Positions 33,824-40,063 of a stretch of DNA of 44,061 nt are shown piece by piece (within the stretch, counting starts at the first letter, position 1; each line of letters begins with the position of its first letter). The stretch comes from DASQWP01 sp050697555. GTDB taxonomy: Bacteria > Actinomycetota > Thermoleophilia > Gaiellales > Gaiellaceae. The translations under genes were made by a program, and so were the position numbers. The stretch is from the NCBI GenBank assembly GCA_050697555.1, contig JBOHAD010000013.1:1-44061 (forward strand), in the 5' to 3' direction. The notes below the pieces were generated by a model. That model ran no database searches. It was not told the DNA's origin and saw nothing but the letters and a program-made list of their open reading frames with translations.

Positions 33824-34398
33824 TCCTCCTCCTTTTCTGCGAGCCAGCTGTCGATCCATTCGAGCAGCTCGGCGTGGCCCTTCTCGATCCCGGAGAGCCG
33901 CTCGAAAATGATCCCCTCGTTGAAAGTCATAACGAGCGAGACCAGCGCTTCGAGCGGCATCTCGATCCCGTAGCGCTCCCGCGGCCCCGCGAACGCTTCC
34001 GTGAGCACTGCCCGCCACTCTTCGTTCACGTGCGCCACGCGGGCCTGCAGCTCGGGGCGGTTCCAGGCGAGCGCCTGGAGCTCCCACCAGATCTTCTGGT
34101 ACTCCCGGTCAGCGGAGAGGTAGAGCATCGCCGTCCGCCACTTCTCGATGAACGGGATCTCGGTCGCGTACATGGCGCGCTGCCGCTCGATCATGCGCTC
34201 CGTGAACCGCTCGAGGACGCGCACGAGCAGGTTCTCCATCGAGCCGAAGTAGTAGTGGACGAGCCCATGGTTGGCCTTCGCCTCCTCGGCGAGCCGGCGG
34301 GTGGTGATCCCCGCGTAGCCGACCCCGACGAGGAGGCGTTCCGCTGCGTCGAGGAACGCCTCCTCGGTCTGAGCTCGGGCTACCGGCGGAGAAGCCAC
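33802..34398 (-). CDS. TetR-family transcriptional regulator
   Basis: A 198-residue repressor-type protein. The N-terminal helix-turn-helix is clear: AAERLLVGVGYAGITTRRLA and KANHGLVHYYFGSMENLLV (about residues 17-55). The C-terminal helical domain, with many aromatic residues (KIWWELQALAWN), would bind the inducer and form dimers. GTG at 34398 is the best start; the region upstream is the 44-residue gene in another frame, overlapping by 19 bases. Sitting third in the operon it probably controls its own promoter; three TTAGwCA half-sites there are candidate operators. Confidence 0.88.
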   Translation of the reverse strand: MASPPVARAQTEEAFLDAAERLLVGVGYAGITTRRLAEEAKANHGLVHYYFGSMENLLVRVLERFTERMIERQRAMYATEIPFIEKWRTAMLYLSADREYQKIWWELQALAWNRPELQARVAHVNEEWRAVLTEAFAGPRERYGIEMPLEALVSLVMTFNEGIIFERLSGIEKGHAELLEWIDSWLAEKEEEWRRPKR

Positions 34399-34514
34399 CG
34401 CGCCATCATGCCGAGCTTGGCTCGCCCGAGCACGACGAGTCCGGAGGCGACCGTCGTGCCGCCGGCGGCGAGCGCCGCGAAGACGAGCTGCTCCCCGGCG
34501 TGGTGGGCGAGCAT
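34380..34514 (-). CDS. 44-residue membrane peptide between SBP56-like gene and tetR
   Basis: ATG at 34514 overlaps the SBP56-like stop by one base (TGATG), a classic coupling junction. The 45-codon frame ends at TAG 34382-34380 inside tetR. The peptide begins MLAHHAGEQLVF, has one hydrophobic stretch (AALAAGG through VASGLVVLG, about residues 13-31), and a basic end (KLGMMARWLLRR), so it should insert with its C-terminus inside. GGAG lies shortly upstream. Family not recognised. Confidence 0.6.
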   Translation of the reverse strand: MLAHHAGEQLVFAALAAGGTTVASGLVVLGRAKLGMMARWLLRR

Positions 34515-35842
34515 CACTGGAAGATCTCCGACGTCGAGTCGCCGCCTTGGAGGCGAACCTCATGCGCCCTCGCCGGCCCGCCCGGGCGGTCGTGGAAGTC
34601 GACGAAGAAGTCCGGATCGACCTCCATCCCGCCCTCCGGGTTGCAGTTCACCTTCAGGAGCCAGGAGCGGAGGCCCGGGTAGAACTGGTTGTCCCACGTC
34701 GAGTAGAGCGAGTTCGTGACGTAGAGTCGCCGTCCGTCCAGCGAGAGCTGGAGCATCTGCGGCCCGCCGTTCAGCTCGCGCCCGGCGTCGCCCGGCTTCC
34801 CCAGGAGGCCGCCGAGCCAGAGCCGTCCCGTCAGCTTTGGGTTCTCGGGGTCGGAGACGTCGTACTGGCGCAGGTCGCCGTGCAGCCAGTTCGAGAAGTA
34901 GAGGAAGCGGTCGTCCATCGAGAGCAGGAGGTCGGTGATCAGGCTCGGCACGGGGAACGGCCAGCCTTCGAGCTCGACCGCCTCCGTGGCGATCAGCGGC
35001 TCGGCCTGCCAGGAGCCGTTCCGGTGGAAGCGCCAGATCACGCTCGAGAGAGCCGCGCCGACGAAGCCCTGCTCGGCGTCCGGGTCGTGCAACCAGCGGA
35101 TCTCGAGCGGGATGAGCCCCTGCTCGCCCAGGTCGATCGTCTGCTTGAGCTCGCGCTTCTCCAGGTTCCAGAAGTGGAGCCGCTGTCCGTACCGGCCGGC
35201 CTGCACGTCGGCGAGGTCGAAGCCGGGCTCGTAGGCGTTCGGCTCACCGAACTCGCTCGAGACGAGCGTGTTCTGGCGCGGCTGGTACCAGAAGTCGTAG
35301 TTGAAGGGAGGCCGCTCGCCGCCGTTTTCCCAGCGGCCCTTGACCTCGAACGTCTTCGCGTCGAGGACGGCGAAGCCGCCCGCGGCGTTCCCGTCTGCAT
35401 CGCCGAGCATGCTCATGACGACGTTGTCGCCGGGCATGCAGTGGACGGTGTGCGGCCGGGTGTAGCCCGTCGCCTGCACGAGCTCCTCCGGCTCGATCAC
35501 CTTCTCGATCGTGGGCCGGCGCGGCGCCTCGGCGACGTTGAGGACGTGGACGCGCGACGAGCGGAAGCCCGGCATGACGAGGTGGGAGCGGTCGGGGCCG
35601 TGGCAGGCCGACGAGCAGCGGTTCCAGCCGTAGTGGTGAAGCTCGTCGCCCACGTTCGGCATCGGCGTCTCGTGGACGATGCGCCCTTCCTCGGCGTCGA
35701 CCACCGCGAGGAAGTCCGGAGCGTCCACGCCGGTGCCCTCGTGCAGGCAGGCGACGTAGAGATGCTCCTCGGGAGGCGCGCCGAGAGCCTCCTGCGGTGA
35801 CGCGTGGAACGAGGCGGGGCGATCGTGTCCTGCAGGTGCCAT
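34514..35842 (-). CDS. Selenium-binding protein 56 family (methanethiol oxidase-like)
   Basis: A 442-residue seven-bladed beta-propeller-type protein; the family includes human SELENBP1 and bacterial copper-dependent methanethiol oxidase, which turns CH3SH into formaldehyde, H2S and H2O2. Conserved blocks: MPNVGDELHHYGWNRCSS, RPHTVHCMPG, YDFWYQPRQNTLVSSEFG, IPLEIRWLHDPDAEQGFVG, DRFLYFSNWLHGDLRQYD, GGPQMLQLSLDGRRLYVTNS and the C-terminal RAHEVRLQGGDS. The His residues thought to bind copper are kept. The position of the human selenium-binding Cys57 (before the MPN block) has no Cys. AAGGAGG five bases before the ATG at 35842 sets the start. No signal peptide, so cytosolic. First gene of the operon. 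Confidence 0.92.
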   Translation of the reverse strand: MAPAGHDRPASFHASPQEALGAPPEEHLYVACLHEGTGVDAPDFLAVVDAEEGRIVHETPMPNVGDELHHYGWNRCSSACHGPDRSHLVMPGFRSSRVHVLNVAEAPRRPTIEKVIEPEELVQATGYTRPHTVHCMPGDNVVMSMLGDADGNAAGGFAVLDAKTFEVKGRWENGGERPPFNYDFWYQPRQNTLVSSEFGEPNAYEPGFDLADVQAGRYGQRLHFWNLEKRELKQTIDLGEQGLIPLEIRWLHDPDAEQGFVGAALSSVIWRFHRNGSWQAEPLIATEAVELEGWPFPVPSLITDLLLSMDDRFLYFSNWLHGDLRQYDVSDPENPKLTGRLWLGGLLGKPGDAGRELNGGPQMLQLSLDGRRLYVTNSLYSTWDNQFYPGLRSWLLKVNCNPEGGMEVDPDFFVDFHDRPGGPARAHEVRLQGGDSTSEIFQ

Positions 35843-35852
35843 GTCATCCTCC

Positions 35853-35881
35853 TTAGACAATCGACTTAGACATTTGACTAA
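35853..35881 (-). promoter_or_regulatory. Candidate operator: three TTAGwCA half-sites
   Basis: On the plus strand, TTAGACA occurs at 35853-35859 and 35866-35872, and the inverted form TGACTAA at 35875-35881. The last two form the imperfect palindrome TTAGACA-TT-TGACTAA. They cover the -10 box and the start of transcription, ideal for repression, in an AT-rich island within GC-rich DNA. The TetR protein of the operon is the natural candidate binder; inference. Confidence 0.6.
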
Positions 35882-35900
35882 ATCGTGCCGGGCTTGTCAA
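35872..35900 (-). promoter_or_regulatory. Sigma70-type promoter of the SBP56 operon
   Basis: On the minus strand, TTGACA (35900-35895, perfect consensus), 17-base spacer, TCAAAT (35877-35872, four of six). Start of transcription would be near 35865, giving a leader of about 23 bases containing AAGGAGG. Confidence 0.65.
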
Positions 35901-35933
35901 GGCGAGCCGCCCGTCTTCATCAGCGAAGGAGTT

Positions 35934-36368
35934 CTAGCGCCGGCGACCGAGGAGGTCGCGCATCGTCTCGTGCGCCTCCTCGTCGTGGCTGCGCCACAGG
36001 CGCTCGGTGAGGGCGCCGAGCACGTCGCGGATGCCGACGATCCCGAGGATGTTGTCGCCCTGGACGACCGGCAGGTGCCGGATCCGGCATTGGCCCATGA
36101 GGCGGGCGGCCGCCAGGAGGTCGTCGTCGCCCGAGATGGTCTGGACGTCTCGCGTCATCACGTCCCCGACCCGGAGACCGTCGAGTCCGGCTCGCTCTCC
36201 GGCAAGGCGGAGGACGTCCCGCTCCGTGAAGATCCCGACGAGCCGTGAGCCTTCGCAGACCGCCACCGAGCCCACGCCGGCCTCGACCATCCGCGCGATC
36301 GCGGTCTGGACGGTCTCGTCCGGCGCCGCACTGACCAGGCGCACACTCATGACGTCCGAGATCGGCAC
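35934..36368 (-). CDS. CBS-domain pair protein
   Basis: A 144-residue protein made only of two CBS motifs. The first runs from VPISDVMSVRLVSAAPDETV to LVGIFTERDVLRLAG (about residues 1-52); the second from VGDVMTRDVQTISGDDDLL to ILGIVGIRDVLGALTERL (about 60-125). GIFTERD and GIVGIRD are the ends that bind adenine nucleotides or SAM. Such single proteins act as energy-state sensors for partners in trans. GTG at 36368 follows GGAGGAG. Stops 91 bases before the SBP56 start, in the same direction. Confidence 0.88.
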   Translation of the reverse strand: MPISDVMSVRLVSAAPDETVQTAIARMVEAGVGSVAVCEGSRLVGIFTERDVLRLAGERAGLDGLRVGDVMTRDVQTISGDDDLLAAARLMGQCRIRHLPVVQGDNILGIVGIRDVLGALTERLWRSHDEEAHETMRDLLGRRR

Positions 36369-36434
36369 AGGCTCCTCCCCCGAGTGGCAGTCTAGATGCG
36401 CCGAAGAGCCCACGCCACCAGCGGGAGGAACGCC

Positions 36435-36731
36435 ATGACGGAGCAGTACGTGGTCTGGATCACGACGAGGAGGATCAAACCCGGAACGTACGAGGAGTTC
36501 GCGCGCGCCTGGCGACCCGCCGATTTCCCCGGAGGGATGCTGCGCGCCTACGAGTGCTTCGCGGCCGATCGCAACGAGGTGGTCGGGATCTCGGTGTGGG
36601 ACTCCGTCGAGTCGCGCGAGCGGTATCGGCTCTCCGAGACCGAGAACGAGCGTCGCCGCGCGATGGCGCCCTTCGTCGTCGAGGAGAGCTCCGGGCTCTA
36701 CCTGGGCCGCGAGCTCGGGATCCCCCGCTAG
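36435..36731 (+). CDS. ABM-like (dimeric alpha/beta barrel) small protein
   Basis: A 98-residue soluble protein starting YVVWITTRRIKPGTYEEFAR, the strand-helix opening of antibiotic-biosynthesis-monooxygenase-like/ferredoxin-fold dimers. GISVWDSVESRERYR in the middle is the second typical block. No cofactor or catalytic residue can be assigned. ATG at 36435 with GGGAGG upstream; divergent from the CBS gene (66-base gap). Its TAG overlaps the stop of the convergent GcvT-like gene. Confidence 0.65.
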   Translation: MTEQYVVWITTRRIKPGTYEEFARAWRPADFPGGMLRAYECFAADRNEVVGISVWDSVESRERYRLSETENERRRAMAPFVVEESSGLYLGRELGIPR

Positions 36732-37837
36732 CTCTCCTTCGCCCGCCTGCGCTCGGGGTCGTAGACGGGGTGGGAGACGATCTCCCCGGCGACGCGGTCG
36801 TCGCCGATCTGCGCCTCCACGCGCAGCCCGGGCGTGTTCTGCTCCTTGCGGACCTTGGCGAGGCCGAGCGTCTTCCCGTCCAGGTAGGGAGACACGACCG
36901 CCTGCGTGACGAGCCCGACCTCGTCCTCGTTCACGCCGAGCGGGGCGCCGCTCGCCTCGTCTCCCCCGCGTTCGAGGACGACGCTTGTGAGGCGCAGCTG
37001 AGTCGCCTCCCGGTCCCGCGCGAGCGCCTCCTTCCCGGGGAAGTCGCCCTTGTCGAGGTCGACCGACCAGCCGAGCCCGCACTCGTACGGCGAGACCGTC
37101 GAGTCGTACTCGACCCCGCCGATGATGAAGCCGCCCTCGATCCGGAAGAGGTCGAGCGCGACCATCCCGATGATCTTCATGCCCTGTGGCCCGCCGGCCT
37201 CGACCAGCGCATCCCAGAGCTCGAGCGCTCGGTCGCGTTCGACCCAGAGCTCGTAGCCGAGCTCGGCCGTGTAGCCGAGGCGGGTCATGAAGACCGGAAT
37301 GCCCGCGATCGCGAGGTCCTCGCGGAACGTGTAGTACGGGAAGGCCTCGTTGGAGAGGTCCCGGTCGGTGAGGCCCTGGAGGATCTCGCGGCTGCTCGGG
37401 CCCTGGAGGCAGAGGTGGGGCACGTCGTCGGTGATCTCGCGCACGGCGATCCCCGTGCCCTCCGCCTTCCCGCTGAAGATCTCGTAGTCGCGATCGTTCG
37501 CGCCGCAGAAGCGAACCCGGTCGGCGGAGCGCATCATGGTCGTGCAGTCGTCCACCATCTTCCCGTTCTCGTCCGTGAGTGCGCCGTAGGCAATGCGCCC
37601 GGGGGCGAGCTCGGAGACGTCTCGCGTAACGACGCCGTTGACGAGCTCGAGCGCACCCTTTCCGTCGAGGTCGACCTTGCGAAGCATGGAGAAGTCCATG
37701 AGCCCGGCCGTCTCCCGTACCGCGCGGTACTCATCGAGCACGTCGGTGACGACGGCCGGCGCCCAGTAGCCGAAGAGGTCCGTCCACTCGTCCGTCAGCG
37801 CCTTCAGGCGCGGGTAGAAAGCGGTCTCCTTGCTCAA
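36728..37837 (-). CDS. GcvT/YgfZ-fold tetrahydrofolate-dependent aminomethyl- or demethyltransferase
   Basis: A 369-residue protein with the glycine-cleavage T-protein fold. Blocks: AGLMDFSMLRKVDLDGKGAL, YGALTDENGKMVDDCTTMM (Asp96/Asp97 at the catalytic-Asp position of GcvT), LALQGP-like LCLQGPSS, and RLGYTAELGYELWV for folate binding; the C-terminal barrel ends LGLAKVRKEQ. No glycine-cleavage partner genes lie nearby, so it is more likely a free-standing demethylase of the DmdA, dimethylglycine or sarcosine class than true GcvT. A TTG start at 37837 is set by AAGGAGG. Its length equals what I recall for DMSP demethylase DmdA; suggestive only. Confidence 0.8.
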   Translation of the reverse strand: MSKETAFYPRLKALTDEWTDLFGYWAPAVVTDVLDEYRAVRETAGLMDFSMLRKVDLDGKGALELVNGVVTRDVSELAPGRIAYGALTDENGKMVDDCTTMMRSADRVRFCGANDRDYEIFSGKAEGTGIAVREITDDVPHLCLQGPSSREILQGLTDRDLSNEAFPYYTFREDLAIAGIPVFMTRLGYTAELGYELWVERDRALELWDALVEAGGPQGMKIIGMVALDLFRIEGGFIIGGVEYDSTVSPYECGLGWSVDLDKGDFPGKEALARDREATQLRLTSVVLERGGDEASGAPLGVNEDEVGLVTQAVVSPYLDGKTLGLAKVRKEQNTPGLRVEAQIGDDRVAGEIVSHPVYDPERRRAKES

Positions 37838-37866
37838 GGGCCCCTCCTTCTCGGTCGGACCGGCGT

Positions 37867-37872
37867 ACCCTA
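37867..37872 (-). promoter_or_regulatory. Probable -10 box of the GcvT-like gene
   Basis: TAGGGT on the minus strand, 29 bases before the TTG start, within the 63-base gap after the 69-residue gene. No clear -35. It suggests the GcvT-like gene has its own promoter. Confidence 0.35.
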
Positions 37873-37900
37873 ACCGGCCGGCCGTGGCGGCGCCCCGTCG

Positions 37901-38110
37901 CTACGCCGCCTCGGGGATCTCGGCCGGCGCGTACGCGTTCGGGTGGTAGAACGCGTGCAGCGCCTTCTCGCGCGGCGGCCGCGCCGAGAACGCGTGCCCG
38001 CTGCGCCCGTCGCGGTAGCGGAGGATCACGTCGTGGCCGGGCTCCGCCCGGTCGTCCCAGAAGAGCCGGACGAGGATGCCGTCGTTCTCTCGTTCTGCCA
38101 GCAGCTTCAT
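37901..38110 (-). CDS. Uncharacterised 69-residue protein
   Basis: I do not recognise this family. The product begins MKLLAERENDGILVRLFW and looks like a small beta-rich domain (alternating hydrophobic residues, DVILRYRDGRSGHAF) with a proline-rich end (HPNAYAPAEIPEAA). No membrane segment, signal or Cys. ATG at 38110. It is upstream of, and co-directional with, the GcvT-like gene. A perfect palindrome lies about 55 bases upstream of its start. Confidence 0.65.
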   Translation of the reverse strand: MKLLAERENDGILVRLFWDDRAEPGHDVILRYRDGRSGHAFSARPPREKALHAFYHPNAYAPAEIPEAA

Positions 38111-38161
38111 ACCGTCAGCATGCCCGGCCGGAGTGAAATGCGGGTAAGACGGCGGTGAGAA

Positions 38162-38186
38162 TTGCCTTAGGCGACGCCTAAGGAAA
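38162..38186. promoter_or_regulatory. Palindromic operator-like site
   Basis: CCTTAGGCG-A-CGCCTAAGG (38165-38183) is a perfect 19-base palindrome with 9-base arms around one central A. Adding TT/AA outside one mismatch extends it to 38162-38186. Size and symmetry suit a dimeric regulator. It lies between the divergent 69-residue gene and the Amt-like gene. A small GCCGA-AGAC-TCGGC hairpin follows at 38189-38202. Confidence 0.6.
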
Positions 38187-38211
38187 GTGCCGAAGACTCG
38201 GCTTTGGCGCC

Positions 38212-38240
38212 TTGCAGCCGTCGGGGTCCCGTGGGATACT
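38212..38240 (+). promoter_or_regulatory. Probable promoter of the Amt-like gene, with a long leader
   Basis: TTGCAG (38212-38217), 17-base spacer, GATACT (38235-38240). Transcription from here would leave a GC-rich leader of about 240 bases (to 38486) with several short self-complementary stretches. I see no known riboswitch pattern. Small frames in this 376-base gap are arginine-rich and look non-coding. Confidence 0.45.
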
Positions 38241-38486
38241 CGCGCCGTCCGGGCCGGCCGTGCCGGCGGACACCGTTTTCGGCGGCGCGGAAGGACTCCG
38301 GCTCGTTCGGCGGAACACCATGCTCGTCGTGTGGATTCAGCTGCCTGGTGGCGATACGCCCGATCCGTCAGGGGGGTGCGGGTCCGGTGACGCGTCGCGC
38401 GCGGCAGGCGGGCGCTGCCGGCGAGACGGCCGTCCGCCGGACGTTCGAGCCTCGATAGGTGGTCAACGAGCGGGAAGGAGTGTGCA

Positions 38487-39938
38487 ATGAGCTTTGCGTT
38501 GCTAGCGCAGGCGACGCCGCAGTTCCCCGAACAGGTGACGACGAACGCCCTGGTCCAGAACCTCGTGTACGCGTCGGGCACGGTCGGCGCCCTCGTCATC
38601 CTGGCCGGGCTCCTCCTCGTCGACATGGGGGGCGTTCGGCGGGTGAACGTCTTCACCGCGACGGTCGAGAAGATGATCGGGTTCTTCATCGGCTTCGCGA
38701 CGTACTTCCTCATCGGCTTTGCGATCTGGAACTGGCAGTACAACCAGGCCTTCGAGGTCGAGAACGGGCTGTGGCAGTCGATCAAGGACTGGTGGCTCGG
38801 CGGAGCGCTGGCGGGCGAGCCCGCGCAGGACGTCGATCCCGCGGTCTTCCCAGGGCTGAACAACTTCCAGATCTTCATCTTCTTCCTGGCGTGCTTCGCG
38901 GGCATCATCAACGTCCTGCTCCACCTCGCGGTCACGGAGCGCATCAAGGCGGGCGCGTACTACGTCCTGTGCTTCTTCGCGACCATCATGTCGTCGATCC
39001 TTAGCTACCTGACGTGGGGGTCGGCCGGGCCGCTCACGAACGCCGGCTACCACGACTTCTTCGGCGCCGGCTTCGTGTACCTGTTCCCCGCGGGGATGGC
39101 GCTCGTGCTCGTCCGCCGGCTCGGCGCGCGGCCGGGCATGTACGACGCGCATCCACGGGTTCCGACGTTCCGCTCGTACAACCTCGGGCTGACGGTGCTC
39201 GGCGTCGTCTTCATCTTCAGCGGGCTGCCGATGGTCATCCTCTCCTGCCTCTTCTTCTTCGAGCCCGAGGCATACGCTGTCGCGGTCAACATGACCGAGA
39301 CGAGCGTCGGCGTCGCGTTCAACAACCTCGGCCTCGCCTGGGCGGGCGGAGGGATCACGGGAATGCTCCTCGCCTACCGGACCAAGAAGTACATCTACAC
39401 CCTGCTCGGCCCGTTCGCCGGGTACGTGGCGGGGTCGCCCGGCTTCGACATCTACGAGCCGTGGCAGATGTTCCTCGTCGCGCTCGCGGCGCCGCTCGTC
39501 GCCTACGTGGTCTACGAGTGGACGCAGCGCCGCAAGTGGGACGAGCACAAGCTCACCCCGCTCTTCCTCGGGGCCGGCTCGTTCGGGCTGTTGATGGTCG
39601 GCCTCATCAACTGGGGGACCGAGCAGGGCGGGTACCTGGGAATCGAGAGCGGCGCCTACGCCTTCCAGAACGCGTCGATCAACGTCCTGTGGCAGCTGGT
39701 AGGGATCGTCGTGTCGGTCGGCTTTGGCGTCGTAACGGCCGCGGTGCTCGCACCGATCCTCGAGCGCACGATCGGCCTGAGGCACGACGAGGACGTCATC
39801 GTCGAGGGCCTCGACTGGCACCAGTGGGCGGTCCAGCACGACATCGAGCCGGAGACGGACGGCCGCGCGGCCGTGCTCGCGCCCGGAGAGGAGCCCGTCT
39901 TCGGGGCGCCGCCGCCCAGCGGGCCGATGCCGCGCTGA
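38487..39938 (+). CDS. Divergent Amt/Rh-family membrane protein lacking the twin-histidine pore motif
   Basis: A 483-residue protein with about eleven hydrophobic helices, expected to be a trimeric membrane channel. Homology to AmtB runs end to end: MGGVRRVNV (helix 1-2), AVTERIKAGAY near residue 148, TWGSAGPLTNAGYHDFFGAG (TM5 entry, Asp190 kept), VAFNNLGLAWAGGG (TM8), LLGPFAGYVAGSPGF (TM9), and the C-terminal ERTIGLRHDED...EGLDWHQW. At the place of pore His168 it has Tyr198, and around His318 it reads FLGAGSFG with no His. The usual FGFNAG-type block after TM6 is also lost. So plain ammonium conduction is uncertain; methylammonium, another solute, or sensing are options. GAAGGAG precedes the ATG. 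A GGAA-loop terminator follows. Confidence 0.85.
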   Translation: MSFALLAQATPQFPEQVTTNALVQNLVYASGTVGALVILAGLLLVDMGGVRRVNVFTATVEKMIGFFIGFATYFLIGFAIWNWQYNQAFEVENGLWQSIKDWWLGGALAGEPAQDVDPAVFPGLNNFQIFIFFLACFAGIINVLLHLAVTERIKAGAYYVLCFFATIMSSILSYLTWGSAGPLTNAGYHDFFGAGFVYLFPAGMALVLVRRLGARPGMYDAHPRVPTFRSYNLGLTVLGVVFIFSGLPMVILSCLFFFEPEAYAVAVNMTETSVGVAFNNLGLAWAGGGITGMLLAYRTKKYIYTLLGPFAGYVAGSPGFDIYEPWQMFLVALAAPLVAYVVYEWTQRRKWDEHKLTPLFLGAGSFGLLMVGLINWGTEQGGYLGIESGAYAFQNASINVLWQLVGIVVSVGFGVVTAAVLAPILERTIGLRHDEDVIVEGLDWHQWAVQHDIEPETDGRAAVLAPGEEPVFGAPPPSGPMPR

Positions 39939-39984
39939 CGGCGTGAGAGGCGCGCCGCGCGCCTGACGAGCGGTAAAGGAGCGT

Positions 39985-40008
39985 GTGGGGGCCCGGAAGG
40001 GCCCCCAC
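39985..40008 (+). terminator. Terminator hairpin with GGAA tetraloop
   Basis: A perfect 10-base stem GTGGGGGCCC / GGGCCCCCAC closed by GGAA, 46 bases after the Amt-like stop. No T-run. Same loop and style as the hairpin at 11954-11979. Confidence 0.75.
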
Positions 40009-40049
40009 GCCCCCTCCTTCCGCTCGATTCCCTGCGGCGGGGAGCGTCG

Positions 40050-40055
40050 TAGGAT
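40050..40055 (+). promoter_or_regulatory. -10 box of the acyl-CoA synthetase gene
   Basis: TAGGAT 8 bases before the ATG at 40064; leaderless or with a 1-2 base leader. This supports the 40064 start over the in-frame ATG at 40106. Confidence 0.45.
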
Positions 40056-40063
40056 TACCGGGC

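Noticed and set aside
38241..38486. Known riboswitch (cobalamin, glycine, c-di-AMP classes) in the Amt leader
   Set aside because: None of the core sequences of these classes could be found by eye; left as an unknown leader.
38187..38490. Three overlapping 67-92 codon frames in the Amt upstream gap
   Set aside because: Arg/Gly-rich, no ribosome sites, overlap each other, and cross the likely promoter.
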